64,000 nucleotides of DNA from Riptortus pedestris (GCA_019009955.1 CM032230.1:13153501-13217500), one strand, 5' to 3'. Shown: positions 1 through 12,614, numbered from the stretch's first letter. Notes: generated from the letters alone by a model not told the origin. Made by a program: numbers and translations.

Positions 1-1532
1 CTTTTGTTATACAATTATCAAGGAAGTTTTGTCTAAAACTAAAGAAAAGTTCGTTAACTGCTAGAATCAGACAGGAGGAGGGTGGGAGGGCATTAGACGG
101 GGAGAAAACAGAATATTACAATTATCTCAGTTACTATGAGTCTAAATGGATATATAACCAATCGCCTTCAAATTTAGAAAATTCTGTTTTAAAGACATCA
201 AGCAACTTTTGGATTTGGTTTGGTTTAGTAATACGAAAAGAGTTCCGAAAGAACAAGAACCTTTATATCAGGCATGGACGGCCTTTGACATGTTGCGGGC
301 CAAACTTTAGTTTGCAAATACGTTCGCGGACCTCTTATAAAAGCAATGCATTTTAAAAGTAGTGTTCATAATTTTCAACGATAGATATCAGACATGAAAT
401 TATAACGACAATGTAATTATAATACAATTTATTAAAATGCAATGAAACAAATAGGTACAACATTATAATTAAATAGTAAAATTTGGAATTATTACAAACA
501 AGGAAAGTTAAATAGCGACTCCTAAATCAATGAGCTTAAATTTGTGAACCTCATCCATCGATGTTTGGATTAATTCCAACAAAAAGACAAAGACGAAAAG
601 AATTTTCCAAATTATCGTCAGTCAGCCTTATACGAATTTTTGATTTATTAACTTTCATCAATGAAAAGAACTGTACGCATTAATAAGTTCTGCCAAACGC
701 ACAAATCTTTCCACATCTTCCTCATTTGGAGTAAGTATTGTAATATTTTTGTTTAATTGGGTTTTTCAAAATGTCTCGTTGGCCGGTTGTTACCCACATA
801 TGCTTTCGACTATGATGATAAGACTTTTCTTAATACATCTTTTGCTAGACAATTATCAAGGACGTCAAATGAACCTTTAGATCATGATGACGAGGTTTGT
901 GTCAATCATCGATTCGCCGTCGGCCCCTGTATGAGGCAGACATCAATATATTGTTTGTGTTGGAGCTATTGGTGATGAGGGGAGGGTGTTGTTGCTAGTG
1001 ACTGGAGTAGTTTATCCTTGCCCGGACAGAGAGCGCTGTTGTATGGCTAGATAATCGCTTTCCGATCAGACAGAGCCTACTATTCACTCTATATGAGCTC
1101 ACTACTCTCTCATCTACTACACAACTAGTTCAAACCTTCTACTGCTTAGGGCTATCGCATTCTTATACCAAATATTAAAGGCCGTCTCTCAGCGCTTCCG
1201 GAAGCTATAACTATTTTAATATTTAAATTTCTATTTTTGAGGTGCTAGATAGTGAAGGAATTATTATCTCCGGTAAGAAAAGAAAGGCCTCGCTCCTTCA
1301 CAAGTTGAACAACTGAAAAAGTTTGAAAATTCGAAATTCTTCGTTACTATACGTTGCATCGAAAAAGTGTACAGAACTAATCTTATTGTAAATTTAATTG
1401 TCAATAAATGTTGTTATATACGTATTTTTTCAACGATTAATATTGACCAAGATATTTGAATTTGTTTGTTTTCAGCCTTTAGTAAACCCCCCGCCCCTTC
1501 AACACTCCCTTCTACTCATCGGTTGTAGTAGA

Positions 1533-1639
1533 TTTTAGCAGATTCCCCTTAAGAGGTCGGACTCATGACGCGATTTTCAAAAATTTTATTCAAATGTCTT
1601 TCGATTCTACCCAGGAGATGACGAAAATGAGGTCCGTTC

Positions 1640-1670
<31 letters not shown>

Positions 1671-2434
1671 CTTTAGCGGTCGGAATTTTTGTTTGATCGT
1701 TACCAAACTCCATATTTAATTGTTTTATGTAAAAAGGAAGATGAAGATCGTTAATGGCTGAAATTGGACCAGTGGGGAGGGGGTTTAGAGGGAGGGAATT
1801 TTGAAAATTCAAAATATCTCCGTTACTATAAGTCGGATCGAAAAATTGTATAGAATCAATCTTATTGCAAATTAAATGATCTATAAATATTGTTCTATAC
1901 TTCCTGTATCATGAATATTAACCGAGATATTTACGTTTTTAGTTTTCAGCCTTCAGTAAACCCCCACTTCTACTCGTGTTATATAAACTATACCCTGCTA
2001 TATAATAAAAAAAAAACACATTATTCGAAGCTTAAATACCAAATAGTATTTCCCAGAGACCTTTATTATACGAGATAGATGCAAATATGTTCTTGTAACC
2101 CCCCCTTTCTTAATTTTTTGGACTACTTAAATTTGATTGATTGAGATAAAAATTATTCTGATTCATTATAAATTACAGTACTAAATATAGTAAATATTTT
2201 TCAATCAAATTAATACGTTACATTCAGATATATTACAGTAATTGTTTTCTTCCCGGTAAGAAGTTGGCAGAACTGTTTGTTTACATTCAGATGCTTTCCG
2301 TTAGGAGGTTTCTTATTATCATTTGTAATTCATTTAATATTCATGGTGGTGTTGTGTTACCGGTAGTACATTTATCTGTTGTTATACTTCACGCGGGAAA
2401 TCTGCTTAGTTTACGCAGCTCCTGCGTGACGGAC
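1533..2434 (-). mobile_element. Helentron-like (HINE/DINE-1 type) element, full length, minus strand
   Basis: It is read from the high coordinate. The 5' end at about 2434 gives GTCCGTCACGCAGG and GCAGATTTCCCGC. The core has the shared 'overlap' blocks and a (TA)n tract (about 1646-1670). The 3' end near 1533 is a broken copy of the hairpin TTTCCCTTAAGGGAAA followed by TCTGCTAA. The stretch 1970-2310 matches 28230-28575 in a second copy. No protein is encoded. Confidence 0.6.
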
Positions 2435-2599
2435 TTTATTTTACATAGAAATAGGGAATATGTTGTGATATGAGATCAAAAGTTTGTTAACCATCACATG
2501 GGAAATCTGTTTAGTTTACTTAGTGTTGCAATGAGTACAGGTAGGCTTGTCTTTTTTGTTCATTATGTAAGAATGTGTCAGGTATGTATGTCCAACACA

Positions 2600-2970
2600 G
2601 TCTTGTGAGGACAACTTGGTCTCTTCTTTAATCAGCGTATACTTGATTCCTTGTCGCTTTGTCTTCTGGCTACTCAATACTTGGGTGTCCGCCTACCTTG
2701 CTGGTGTTCCAAGTGCACGAGACTTCTGCTCCACCTCACCAAAAAGTGGGAATAGATCTACTGGTCCCTAGACACTCTATGGTTCGGACCAAGATTGGGT
2801 CTTCTGGATGGTAGATACTCGGTCATCAGCCCAACAAGGTTTTGCCTTCTAAATTCCCCGGCTTCAGTCTACACCAAGGTTGGGTCTACTGGATACTAAA
2901 TAGCCGGAGTCTTCAGCCAATGTAGGTTGTCCTCCAAATACAAGATACCCCTGCTTTATCCAACCAAGAT
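2600..2970. repeat. Degenerate minisatellite-like repeat
   Basis: Irregular units of about 40-50 bases share the words CCAAGGTTGGGTCTACTGGA and TAGATACTC. The same words recur at about 5240-5520. No coding potential is visible. Confidence 0.45.
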
Positions 2971-3107
2971 AGATAGATAGATGCTTTTACTGTCATAGGA
3001 CCAATGGTTCTCTCTTACAGACATTTGACATGAATGCACATTATTGTACTATTTATAAATTAAACTAAACTATTATAAATTAAATTAAATCATACGCAAC
3101 ATAAAAA

Positions 3108-3790
3108 GTCCGTCACGCAGGCTCTGCGTAAACTAAGCAGATTTCCCACGTGAAGTTTTACAATAGAGAAATCTGCCTAATAACAACTGTAGTAGTAAGA
3201 AACCTCTAAACCTAAAACATTATTTAGGGCGTAATAACCCAGTAGTTTCTAGCCCCAAAAAACAGTTAACCTAACCTCTAAACCGAAGAGGTAAGGAAGA
3301 AAACGGCCGACCTAGGTTTTCGCGGGAAAGTCACTCTCATCCGTGATCCGCCCAGATTTAATAAAATGCAAATATCTCGGTTAATATTCAAGATAGAGAA
3401 TAAATGTATATAACAATATTTATAGTAAATTTAATTTGCAATAAGATTGATTCTGTACAATTTTTCGATCCGACGTATAGTAATGGAGATATTTTGAATT
3501 TTCGAAAATCCTCCCCTCTAAACCCCCCCTCCAATTTCAGCCGTTAACGAACTTGATCTTTCTTTTAACAAAAAACGACTAAATATCGAGTTTGGTAAAG
3601 ATCAAACAAAAATTGCGACCGCTAGAGCGGTAACAGACAAATAGATAGTTAGATATATATATACATTTTTGAACGGACCTCATTTTCGTCATCTCCTGGG
3701 TAGGATCGATGGACATTTGAAGAAAAATTTCGAAAATTCCGTCATGAGTACAACCTCAATAGCTGATTTCCCTTAAGGGAAATCTGCTAA
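3108..3790 (+). mobile_element. Helentron-like element, full length, plus strand
   Basis: The 5' end GTCCGTCACGCAGGCTCTGC is followed by subterminal AAGCAGATTTCCC. Core blocks and a short TA tract (about 3650) follow. The 3' end is the hairpin TTCCCTTAAGGGAA and then ATCTGCTAA. The 5' AGCAGATTTCCC and 3' GGGAAATCTGCT form a 12-bp subterminal inverted repeat, as known for Helentron-associated elements. Confidence 0.65.
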
Positions 3791-3832
3791 AATGAAGAAA
3801 CAAAAATATAAAACTAATATAAAAATGTTTTG

Positions 3833-4330
3833 TCATATCCCCTTCTCAATCGTTAGAAAATGATTATTGAAGGCACTTGGGAATGATGATGATACTTGTA
3901 TTTCTTTAGGTAAAGCATTTAACTCTCTTGCAGCAACAGCAGAGAAAGATTGGCGATATATGTTGGTTCTGCAGACTGCTAGTTGGAAATTATTTACCAG
4001 TCTTTCACTATGCACAGGAATGAAACCCTCATAAAGATTTCTGGGCACTCCAAAATCCAGAATCTTCTTTGCAAGACACAATATATTTAAGCGCCGATAC
4101 ACCTTAGAAGTGAGCCATCCAAGAGCTTTAATGTACGAAGTAATGTGCTCATCTCTCTTAACAATGAATGCATACCTAACCGTTGAATTATAAGGTCGTC
4201 TGTAGATGTGGTGTCTATATAAAGACCTCAAGAAAGGGCGGGGGGGGGGGTGGATTTGTTTGATTCCAGATGATTTTTTGGATACTGTTTTCAGACAATC
4301 TAGATTGGTTCTATTGAATGACAGGATCAA
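3833..4330 (-). pseudogene. Jockey-type LINE reverse transcriptase, C-terminal fragment
   Basis: A 165-codon open frame ends in KYRRLNIL-like text, then SFSAVAARELNALPKEIQ and FPSAFNNHFL. This is the common C-terminal signature of non-LTR reverse transcriptases (SFS..AAR.WN.LP..I..S.S...FK). The catalytic core is absent. It is followed in the same orientation by a second such tail (4349-4940). Confidence 0.55.
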
Positions 4331-4348
4331 GACCTTTTTGATTAGTCT

Positions 4349-4940
4349 TCAATTCTTAAATGTAAGAAATACTTCACACAAGAAGCTCTTCAATTTACTT
4401 TCAGGCAAACAATATTTTTTAATAGATTGCAGCAAGGCGTTAAAGAGTTTTACTCCTGGAAATGTTACGCTTTTCTCTAAATATTTATTTTTATGATTGG
4501 GGGGTTTGAAGCACACTTTTGTATCTTGTTTTATGATAATGTGCCATACCATTTTTGTAAAACAAGTTCATAATTTGAGCTGTTTGTGAGAGCCAAAGCA
4601 ATGTGATAGAAAAGTCATGATTTGGACTTCTTGAAGAGTGCCGACAGGAGTATCACGACTTTCTATTAAGAGTACCTTATTGCGGTCTTTTGTAATTTCG
4701 ATATTAAAATATAATTTTTTGAATTACGCCAATGTATAACGCCGTAATTTAACTGCCTGTGGAAATAACCATATAGCAATATAGTTTCTTGGTGAATATT
4801 GAAGAATTAAATAAGAAACTAAAAGTGCTTTGCTTCTAATGAAACTTTGTTGAGAAAAACCTTCCAATGGAACCTCCATTACTAATATACTATGGCGTTT
4901 TTTTTTTTTTGGGGGGGGTAACTCATATATGTGCATTTAA
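4349..4940 (-). pseudogene. Second non-LTR reverse transcriptase C-terminal remnant
   Basis: Broken minus-strand frames read KSVTFPGVKLFNALLQSIKK and SKLKSFLCEVFL, again the GVKLWN.LP..IK...S...FK..LK.FL ending of LINE reverse transcriptases. The upstream part (4936-4724) resembles the preceding thumb region. Stops and frameshifts break it. Confidence 0.45.
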
Positions 4941-5239
4941 ATTTCAGAGGAGAGCAATGAGGTCTAGGGACAAGTAGTAAGAGAGGTGTCTCCTGCCTTT
5001 GACTCTTCAAGGAGTAAAAAATAATGATTTTTCCTTCAATATATGTGTATCAAACAATGCTGTTTGTCAAACTAAAAATAAACTTATTTAACAGAAATAG
5101 AATAACACATAATCAGAGAACAAGAATATTCTACAAACCCCCAACCACAAGCATAAATTTTCAAAGAATCAGGGGATTTGTAGTTGTGATTCAACTGGAT
5201 ACTGGGTTCAAGACTCTACCGTTTTCCCTAGTTTAATCC

Positions 5240-5520
5240 TTCCAATTTCTCAGTCTTCAGCCCACAAAGGTTTCGCCTACGAAATTCTCCAGCTCCAGCC
5301 CATCAAGGTTGTCTTCCAGATACAAGATACCTGTGTTACAGTCTACCATAAGGGCTCCCCTCTTTGGTGGAATGCATTTATTGGACACTAGATACTCTAT
5401 GGAAATGGTTTATTGGATTCTTGTTTCACTCCACCAAGATTGGGTCTACTGGATAGCAGATACTCCGACTTGAGCCCACCAAGGTTGTGGCTTGTAGGCT
5501 ATATACTAAAGAGAGAAGGG
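5240..5520. repeat. Degenerate minisatellite-like repeat, second copy
   Basis: It shares CCACCAAGATTGGGTCTACT, GGATAGCAGATACTC and related words with 2600-2970. The units are irregular. Confidence 0.4.
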
Positions 5521-5757
5521 ATTCCCACGGAGTAGCATTGGCAGTAAATATCTTAATGGCCAGCTACAACTTGATCCATTAGGCCTCAAGCAAAAAATAT
5601 ATAAACACCAAGGAACAGTCCTTCCTGGACTAGGCTCTGACAGTCTATAGCTAACATTGTCTCTACTCCCAGTCGCTCAATGGCAGCATACAAGTCAATT
5701 TATCGTATGAATTTAAAATGAAATGAAAAATATTCATTTCCATTAAATATTATAATT

Positions 5758-5975
5758 TATTAACGCCCACTTTTTAATACTATGGCTAATTGAGACGGGT
5801 TATCTACAGGTTTCCACCCTTTTCCATCCGGGGGAGACTAAGGGTTTTGTCGATGAGGATGAGTTCGTCACAGAATAAATTCCCATTTGCCCAGGCGGAA
5901 ATCGAACTCACCACTCTAGGTTTGCCATGTGAGATTAAGACCACACTTTAAATCACATGGTTAAACCTGAGCCCT
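5758..5975 (-). repeat. tRNA-derived SINE, minus strand
   Basis: The tail-side landmark TTAACGCCCACTTTTT is followed by GGTTATCTACAGG, CCACCCTTTTCC and the box-B-like GGAAATCGAACTC. The head AACCTGAGCCC is at the high-coordinate end. The full head and tail are present, with divergence. Confidence 0.7.
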
Positions 5976-6112
5976 TATTAAATTTTTAAAAAAATAAAAG
6001 TAACAATAAAGTTACTAATACTATGCCAATGAAGACATTTCTAATTTTCGAAATCCCCTTCCACATAATACGTTCAAATATAGTTTCGGTAACTATCAAA
6101 CAAACATAGCGA

Positions 6113-6114
<2 letters not shown>

Positions 6115-6176
<62 letters not shown>
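6115..6176. repeat. (TA)n microsatellite
   Basis: About 30 TA units in a row. Confidence 0.95.
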
Positions 6177-6179
<3 letters not shown>

Positions 6180-6232
6180 CCGTCATACAGTGGCTCAGCA
6201 TCTTGACTGAATTACACTTGCTACAGTGGCAA

Positions 6233-9200
6233 AACTCCGTCAAGCAGGGGCTGCGTAAACTAAACAGAATTCCTAAGTGCTAGAATATTATAAAAAAATA
6301 TTTCAACATTTTTTTTTATAATAAGAAGTTATTATTTGAATCAGTTAGTAATTTGAATCAGTGTGAATCGCTAAAATCGCGACTCACCTAAATAAATAAA
6401 TAGGTGCTACAGATAAAACTACATTATCCTGGGACTGAGTAAACTAGACAGAATTCCTGAGAGCTAGAGTGATAGAAGTCCGTCATGCAGGCTTTGCATG
6501 AACTACCCAGAAATCTTAACTGCTAAAAATCCGATGTAAAAAAATACCCTTGCGCTAATGTCCCTCAGGCTGAGTAAACTAGTCAGAATTCCTAAGTGCT
6601 AGAGTTTCAAAAAAATGTCATCCTGGGACTGAGTAAACTAAGCAAAATTCATAAGTTCTGGAATGGCAAAGCCTCTCACGTAGGGGCTGAATAATATAGA
6701 CAGAATTCCTAAGTGCTAGAGTGACAAGAATCTGACATGCAAAGGCTATGTAAACTAAGCAAAATTCCTAAGTGCTGGAATGGCAAAGCCTCTAACGTAG
6801 GGGCTGAATAATATAGACAGAATTCCTAAGTACTAGAGTGACAAGAATCTGACATGCACAGGCTATGTAAACTAAGCAATAATCCTAAGTACTAGAATGG
6901 CAAAGCCTCTCACTTAGGGGCTGAATAATATAGACAGATTTCTTAAGTGCTAGAGTGACAAGAATCTGACATGCAGAGGCTATGTAAACTAAGCAAAATT
7001 CCTAAGTGCTAGAATGGCAAAGCCTCTCACGTAGGGGCTGAATAATATAGACAGAATTCCTAAGTGCTAGAGTGACAAGAATCTGACATGCAGAGGCTAT
7101 GTAAACTAAGCAAAATTCCTAAGTGCTAGAATGGCAAAGCCTCTCACGTAGGGGCTGAATAATATAGGCAGAATTCCTAAGTGCTAGAGTGACAAAAGTA
7201 TGTCATCCTGGGACTGAGTAAACTAAGCAAAATTCCTAAGTGCTAGAATGGCAAAGCCTCTCACGTAGGGGCTGAATAATATAGGCAGAATTCCTAAGTG
7301 CTAGAGTGACAAGAATTCGCCATGCAGAGGTTGTGTAAACTAAGCAAAATTCCTAAGTGCTAGAATGGCAAAGCCTCTCACGTAGGGGCTGAATAATATA
7401 GACAGAATTCCTAAGTGCTAGAGTGACAAGAATTTGCCATGCAAAGGCTATGTAAACTAAGCAAAATTCCTAAGTTCTTGAATGGCAAAGCCTCTCACGT
7501 AGGGGCTGAATAATATAGACAGAATTCCTAAGTGCTAGAGTGACAAGAATCTGACATGCAGAGGCTATGTAAACTAAGCAAAATTCCTAAGTGCTAGAAT
7601 GGCAAAGCCTCTCACGTAGGGGCTGAATAATATAGACAGAATTCCTAAGTGCTTGAGTGACAAGAATTTGCCATGCAAAGGCTATGTAAACTAAGCAAAA
7701 TTCCTAAGTGCTAGAATGGCAAAGCCTCTCACGTAGGGGCTGAATAATATAGACAGAATTCCTAAGTACTAGAGTGACAAGAATCTGACATGCAAAGGCT
7801 ATGTAAACTAAGCAATAATCCTAAGTACTAGAATGGCAAAGCCTCTCACTTAGGGGCTGAATAATATAGACAGATTTCTTAAGTGCTAGAGTGACAAGAA
7901 TCCGCCGACAAAGGCTATGTAAACTAAGCAAAATTCCTAAGTTCTGGAATGGCAAAGCCTCTCACGTAGGGGCTGAATAATATAGAAAGAATTCCTAAGT
8001 GCTAGAGTGACAAGAATCTGACATGCAGTGGCTATGTAAACTAAGCAAAATTCCTAAGTGCTAGAATGGCAAAGCCTCTCACGTAGGGGCTGAATAATAT
8101 AGACAGAATTCCTAAGTGCTAGAGTGACAAGAATTTGCCATGCAGAGGTTGTGTAAACTAAGCAAAATTCCTAAGTGCTAGAATGACAAAGCCTCTCACG
8201 TAGGGGCTGAATAATATAGAAAGAATTCCTAAGTGCTAGAGTGACAAGAATCTGACATGCAGAGGCTATGTAAACTAAGCAAAATTCCTAAGTGCTAGAA
8301 TGGCAAAGCCTCTCACGTAGGGGCTGAATAATATAGGCAGAATTCCTAAGTGCTAGAGTGACAAGAATTTGACATGCAAAGGCTATGTAAACTAAGCAAA
8401 ATTCCTAAGTTCTAGAATGGCAAAGCCTCTCACGTAGGGGCTGAATAATATAGGCAGAATTCCTAAGTGCTAGAGTGACAAAAGTATGTCATCCTGGGAC
8501 TGAGTAAACTAAGCAAAATTCCTAAGTGCTAGAATGGCAAAGCCTCTCACGTAGGGGCTGAATAATATATACACATTGTGCACCCACGTCGAGGAGTGGC
8601 TACAATGTGGAAGGCACCTAGCCGCAAGGCCTTAATCCTTCCACACCAATCCAACAACCTCGTGGAACACTGAGGACTCGCTACGATGGTCAAGAAGCGA
8701 GCCCTATGGAACGGGACGGTCCCCTACTACCCAGCTCCCACACGAGAGAAGAACTCCCGTACATGTACCAGTTTTCCTGGCCTGTACGTCCTCGTGCTTT
8801 GAACACACGACCACTACGTCTGCGACTGAATAATATAGACAGAATTCCTAAGTGCTAGAGTGACAAGAATTTGCCATGCAGAGGTTGTAAACTAAGCAAA
8901 ATTCCTAAGTGCTAGAATGGCAAAGCCTCTCACGTAGGGGCTGAATAATATAGGCAGAATTCCTAAGTGCTAGAGTGACAATATTCAGACATCCAAGGAC
9001 TGAGTAAACTAAGCAAAATTCATAAGTTCTGGAATGGCAAAGCCTCTCACGTAGGGGCTGAATAATATAGACAGAATTCCTAAGTGCTTGAGTGACAAAA
9101 GTACGTCATCCTGGGACTTAGTAAACTAAGCAAAATTCCTAAGTTCTTGAATGGCAAAGCCTCTCACGTAGGGGCTGAATAATATAGGCAGAATTCCTAA

Positions 9201-9760
9201 GTGCTAGAGTGACAAGAATTTGCCATGCAAAGGCTATGTAAACTAAGCAAAATTCCTAAGTGCTAGAATGGCAAAGCCTCTCACGTAGGGGCTGAATAAT
9301 ATAGAAAGAATTCCTAAGTGCTAGAGTGACAAGAATCCGCCATGCAAAGGCTATGTAAACTAAGCAAAATTCCTAAGTGCTAGAATGGCAAAGCCTCTCA
9401 CGTAGGGGCTGAATAATATAGACAGAATTCCTAAGTGCTAGAGTGACAAAAGTATGTCATGCTGGGACTGAGTAAACTAAGCAAAATTCCTAAGTTCTGG
9501 AATGGCAAAGCCTCTCACGTAGGGGCTGAATAATATAGAAAGAATTCCTAAGTGCTAGAGTGACAAGAATCTGACATGCAGAGGCTATGTAAACTAAGCA
9601 AAATTCCTAAGTGCTAGAATGGCAAAGCCTCTCACGTAGGGGCTGAATAATATAGGCAGAATTCCTAAGTGCTAGAGTGACAAGAATCCGCCATGCAAAG
9701 GCTATGTAAACTAAGCAAAATTCCTAAGTGCTAGAATGGGGAATGCAGATTTCCCACGTT
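6233..9760. repeat. 117-bp satellite array built from the Helentron-like 5' end
   Basis: About 26 dimeric units of 117 bp, each made of two related 58-59-bp monomers that both end in AATTCCTAAGTGCTAGA. One monomer contains GGCTATGTAAACTAAGCAAA and the other CGTAGGGGCTGAATAATATA. Both align with the Helentron-like 5' end (GTCACGCAGGGGCTGCGTAA then ACTAAGCAGATTTCCCACGT). The left edge (6233-6660) has divergent monomers and the centre is more uniform. The right edge runs into ordinary Helentron-like 5' sequence at about 9743. A GC-rich segment interrupts the array at 8566-8823. Confidence 0.9.
8566..8823. mobile_element. GC-rich insertion of unknown origin inside the satellite
   Basis: About 258 bp of GC-rich sequence breaks the array between two copies of TGAATAATAT. 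It contains ACGACCACTACGTCTGCGA near its right end, which recurs almost unchanged at about 32752 (ACGACCACTGCGTCTGTGA). No frame with a recognisable protein was found. No obvious target-site duplication was seen beyond satellite sequence. Confidence 0.6.
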
Positions 9761-9920
9761 CTGGTAAGACACTCTATTGATCTCATCTCACATTACATTC
9801 TGTATATTTGTGTAAAAGGCCAATGACTAGATTTGGTGGGTTTACTGATGGCTGGCGATAAGGAAGTAGGAATAACTGGTTTAATATTTGAGTTATAAGT
9901 AAATATAAAGAAGCACGTAG
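9743..9920 (+). mobile_element. Helentron-like 5' region continuing out of the satellite
   Basis: GCAGATTTCCCACG is followed by CTGGTAAGACAC, TTTACTGATGGCTGGCG and AATATTTGAGTTATAAG. These blocks are also present in order at 30217-30350. This shows that the satellite sits at the 5' end of an element copy. Confidence 0.6.
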
Positions 9921-10282
9921 AGCATTAATAGTTTAACAAAGTTCTACAACAAGTGGTTCTCCAACATTTATCTCTCCACTACAATCGTATGGGATTTATG
10001 TCCCTAATTGGCGTTTGATGACTTTCTTTGTCTCTGTGTGACGTCCGTTAATTTATTGGCTACCCAATGACAGTGGCTCCCCCAGTGACCCTGGACAGCA
10101 TTTCCTGTTCAGATCGCCAGAGGGAGGCAGGCTATGTATTGTCTATGAGCAGCTGCTTCCTAATGGCATTCCTAGGTCTCTCTATACCTGCTCCTCTACA
10201 AACACTCCTCAAGACTCAACGCACGAAGCAAATCAATTCCCGCTCCAGCAAGCTTTAGTTTTACTAATTCTGCTTTTGTCGC

Positions 10283-10660
10283 TTCTTTTAGCGGGCTTTT
10301 AGCAGGTTTACCTCGAGGGGAAATCTGCTGTTGAGGTAGTACACAAGACACGATTTTTATTTGATCGTTATCAAACTTCATATACAAGCGTTGAAAACAA
10401 AAAATATATTTTGTTATTATGAGACGAGTTAAAAAATTGCATTTAATTTTTTATAAATGTTGTAAACATGTTTCCTCTCTCTCGAATATTAACAAAGAGC
10501 TTAAATGTTTTTAATTTTCAGCCCCTAGGTAACCCCTACTTTTAGTCTTCGCACTTCGACAATAACGCAAAATATCATGAAACGCCTTATACGCAGCATA
10601 AATTCCAAATATTGTTTTCAAAGGATCTTTATTATGACAGGTATATGCACATACGGTTTG
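10283..10660 (-). mobile_element. Divergent Helentron-like fragment, minus strand
   Basis: TTTTAGCAGGTTTACCTCGA, GGGGAAATCTGCTGTTGAGG and TTGATCGTTATCAAACTTCA match the 3' hairpin end and core of the family read in reverse. It is heavily diverged and lacks the (TA)n tract. Confidence 0.5.
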
Positions 10661-11157
10661 TGATGCCGTCACCAATTAAAACTCATTAATGTTTATTTGA
10701 GCTATGCCCGCGATTCGCAAAGTAACCCCCGGGGGCGATATAAAGAAAACTGATTTTGGGGGTTGAAGAGGTCTGAACATTTACCCCTATTAATTTGAAT
10801 TGAAACTTTCAAGGTGCTGCATAAGTTGTGTTACGTGCACCAACTTGTTTTAAGAATGACTAATAATTTAGTTGGAACTATTATTATTGTACTTTTAAAA
10901 ACTCAATAAGTGTGGACAAGTTGGTGCAAGATGAGTTCTAGCGTACAAGTCTTTCAGGCACGTGTTTAATTTCTCTGTATTTGACGCATATAAATTTCAT
11001 ATTTACTTAATTTATTATGTATGATTAGTTATCTACAAGTCTGTATATTTTTAGCTACTATTGAAGTTCCACTCATAAATAAATTTTTATAAAATGTCTT
11101 CAAATGTCCATCACTTATATCTGTCCAGGAAAATTATGCATAATCCCTACCCTAAGT

Positions 11158-11212
11158 CCCTCCTGTAGAGGCTGAGTAAACTAGGCAGAATTCCTGGTAA
11201 GAAAAACTATTG
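11158..11212 (+). mobile_element. Single Helentron-like 5'-end monomer
   Basis: GTCCCTCCTGTAGAGGCTGA then GTAAACTAGGCAGAATTCCT matches one unit of the satellite and the family's 5' end, then passes into CTGGTAAG. Confidence 0.5.
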
Positions 11213-11216
11213 AACT

Positions 11217-11504
11217 CACTTCAAATTATCTTCTATTTTTTTTAGTGGCTTTCCTGCTTTAGCATCCTTGAGAATTGTGTTGAGGTGTTTCCCTAGCTGG
11301 AACCCCGGTAGTTGATCTGTTCTGATAGTTTTATTGTATTGTCTTGAAGCATAAAACTGCCTGGGCGTTTCGCGGCCCCGCTGCTCTTTCTGAAGGTGGA
11401 GAGTAACGCGTCTGTCTTTCTCAGGTTTACTGTGATGCTTATGTCATTTAGGCCGTTTGTCACGTTGTTACAAGCTCTCTCTGCTAGTTTGAGTGCATGT
11501 TTTA
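11217..11504 (-). pseudogene. LINE reverse transcriptase fragment, downstream half
   Basis: Minus-strand text reads HALKLAERACNNVTNGLNDI, then SITVNLRKTDALLSTFRKSS. This corresponds to the segment after the YADD motif in non-LTR reverse transcriptases. It continues the fragment at 13035-13390; the two halves are separated by a Helentron-like nest. Confidence 0.6.
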
Positions 11505-11609
11505 GCAGATTTCCCTTAAGGGAAATCAGCTATTGAGGTCGTACTCATGAAGCGATTTTGGAAAACTTTCTTCAAATGTCCATCGAACCTACCCAGGTGA
11601 TGACGAAAA

Positions 11610-12097
11610 AGTCCGTCACGCAGGGGCTGCGTAAACTAAGCAGATTTCCCACGTGAAGTTTTACAATAGAGAAATCTGCCTAATAACAACTGTAGTAGTA
11701 AGAAACCTCTAAACCTATTCACGAGGGACGAATAGTTATGAAAACGGCCGCCAGAGCTCACGGCGGAAAGTCCGAACATAGACTGCTGCCGAGCACACGC
11801 AGAATACAAATGCAAATATCTCAGTTAATATTCAAGATACAGAATAAATGTATAGAACAATATTTATAGTAAATTTAATTTGCAATAAGATTTATTCTGT
11901 AATCTTTTTTCGATCCGACGTATAGTAACGGAGATATTTCGAATTTTGGAAAATTCCTCCCTTCTAAACCCCCCCCCCTCCCATTGGTCGGATTTCAACC
12001 ATTAACGAACTTGATGTTTCTTTTTACTTAGAACGATTAAATATCAGATTTGGTAACGATCAAACCAAAATTACGACCGCTAGAGCGATAACAGACA

Positions 12098-12163
<66 letters not shown>

Positions 12164-12287
12164 TTTTGAACGGACCTCATTTTCGTCATCTACTAGGTAG
12201 GATCGATGGACATTTGAAGAAAAATCTCGAAAATTCCGTCATGAGTACAACCTCAATAGCTGATTTCCCTTAAGGGAAATCTGCTAA
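11610..12287 (+). mobile_element. Plus-strand Helentron-like element with clean boundaries
   Basis: It runs from AGTCCGTCACGCAGGGGCTG to CCTTAAGGGAAATCTGCTAA. It carries the subterminal AGCAGATTTCCC/GGGAAATCTGCT pair, the core blocks and a (TA)n tract (about 12102-12160). Because the sequence it landed in is known from sibling copies, its ends can be placed within a base or two and no target-site duplication is present. Confidence 0.75.
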
Positions 12288-12302
12288 ATGAGGTCCGTTC
12301 AA

Positions 12303-12364
<62 letters not shown>

Positions 12365-12397
12365 GTGTTGATGTTTTCGACCAGGTTATATTTATAT

Positions 12398-12614
12398 ATG
12401 GTGTTGTTATTCTTTTTGGAGTTTTGGTCAATGTTGGTGAAAAAATCTTAGTTTATGCCGATATTTCGAGAATCTTTATTTTCTCTTCTTCGGGGCAAGA
12501 CTAAGATACCTACAAACTATTACACATGGCTATTGCACAAGGACTAGGGTTATAGTAACCTTCCTTGTTTTTCACCAACAATGCCCAGAACTCCAAAAAG
12601 AATAACAACACTAT
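12398..12614. mobile_element. Foldback (inverted-repeat) insertion
   Basis: Arms of about 47 bp (12398-12444 and 12568-12614) read ATGGTGTTGTTATTCTTTTT on one side and its near-complement on the other, with a 123-bp loop. It interrupts the TA tract of the minus-strand Helentron-like element. No coding sequence is present. Confidence 0.7.

Noticed and set aside
5986..6243. Open frame containing a long Tyr-Ile run
   Set aside because: It is a translation of the (TA)n microsatellite.
6233..9760. CRISPR-like array
   Set aside because: There are no unique spacers: both halves of the unit are repeated and related, and the genome is eukaryotic. It is a satellite.
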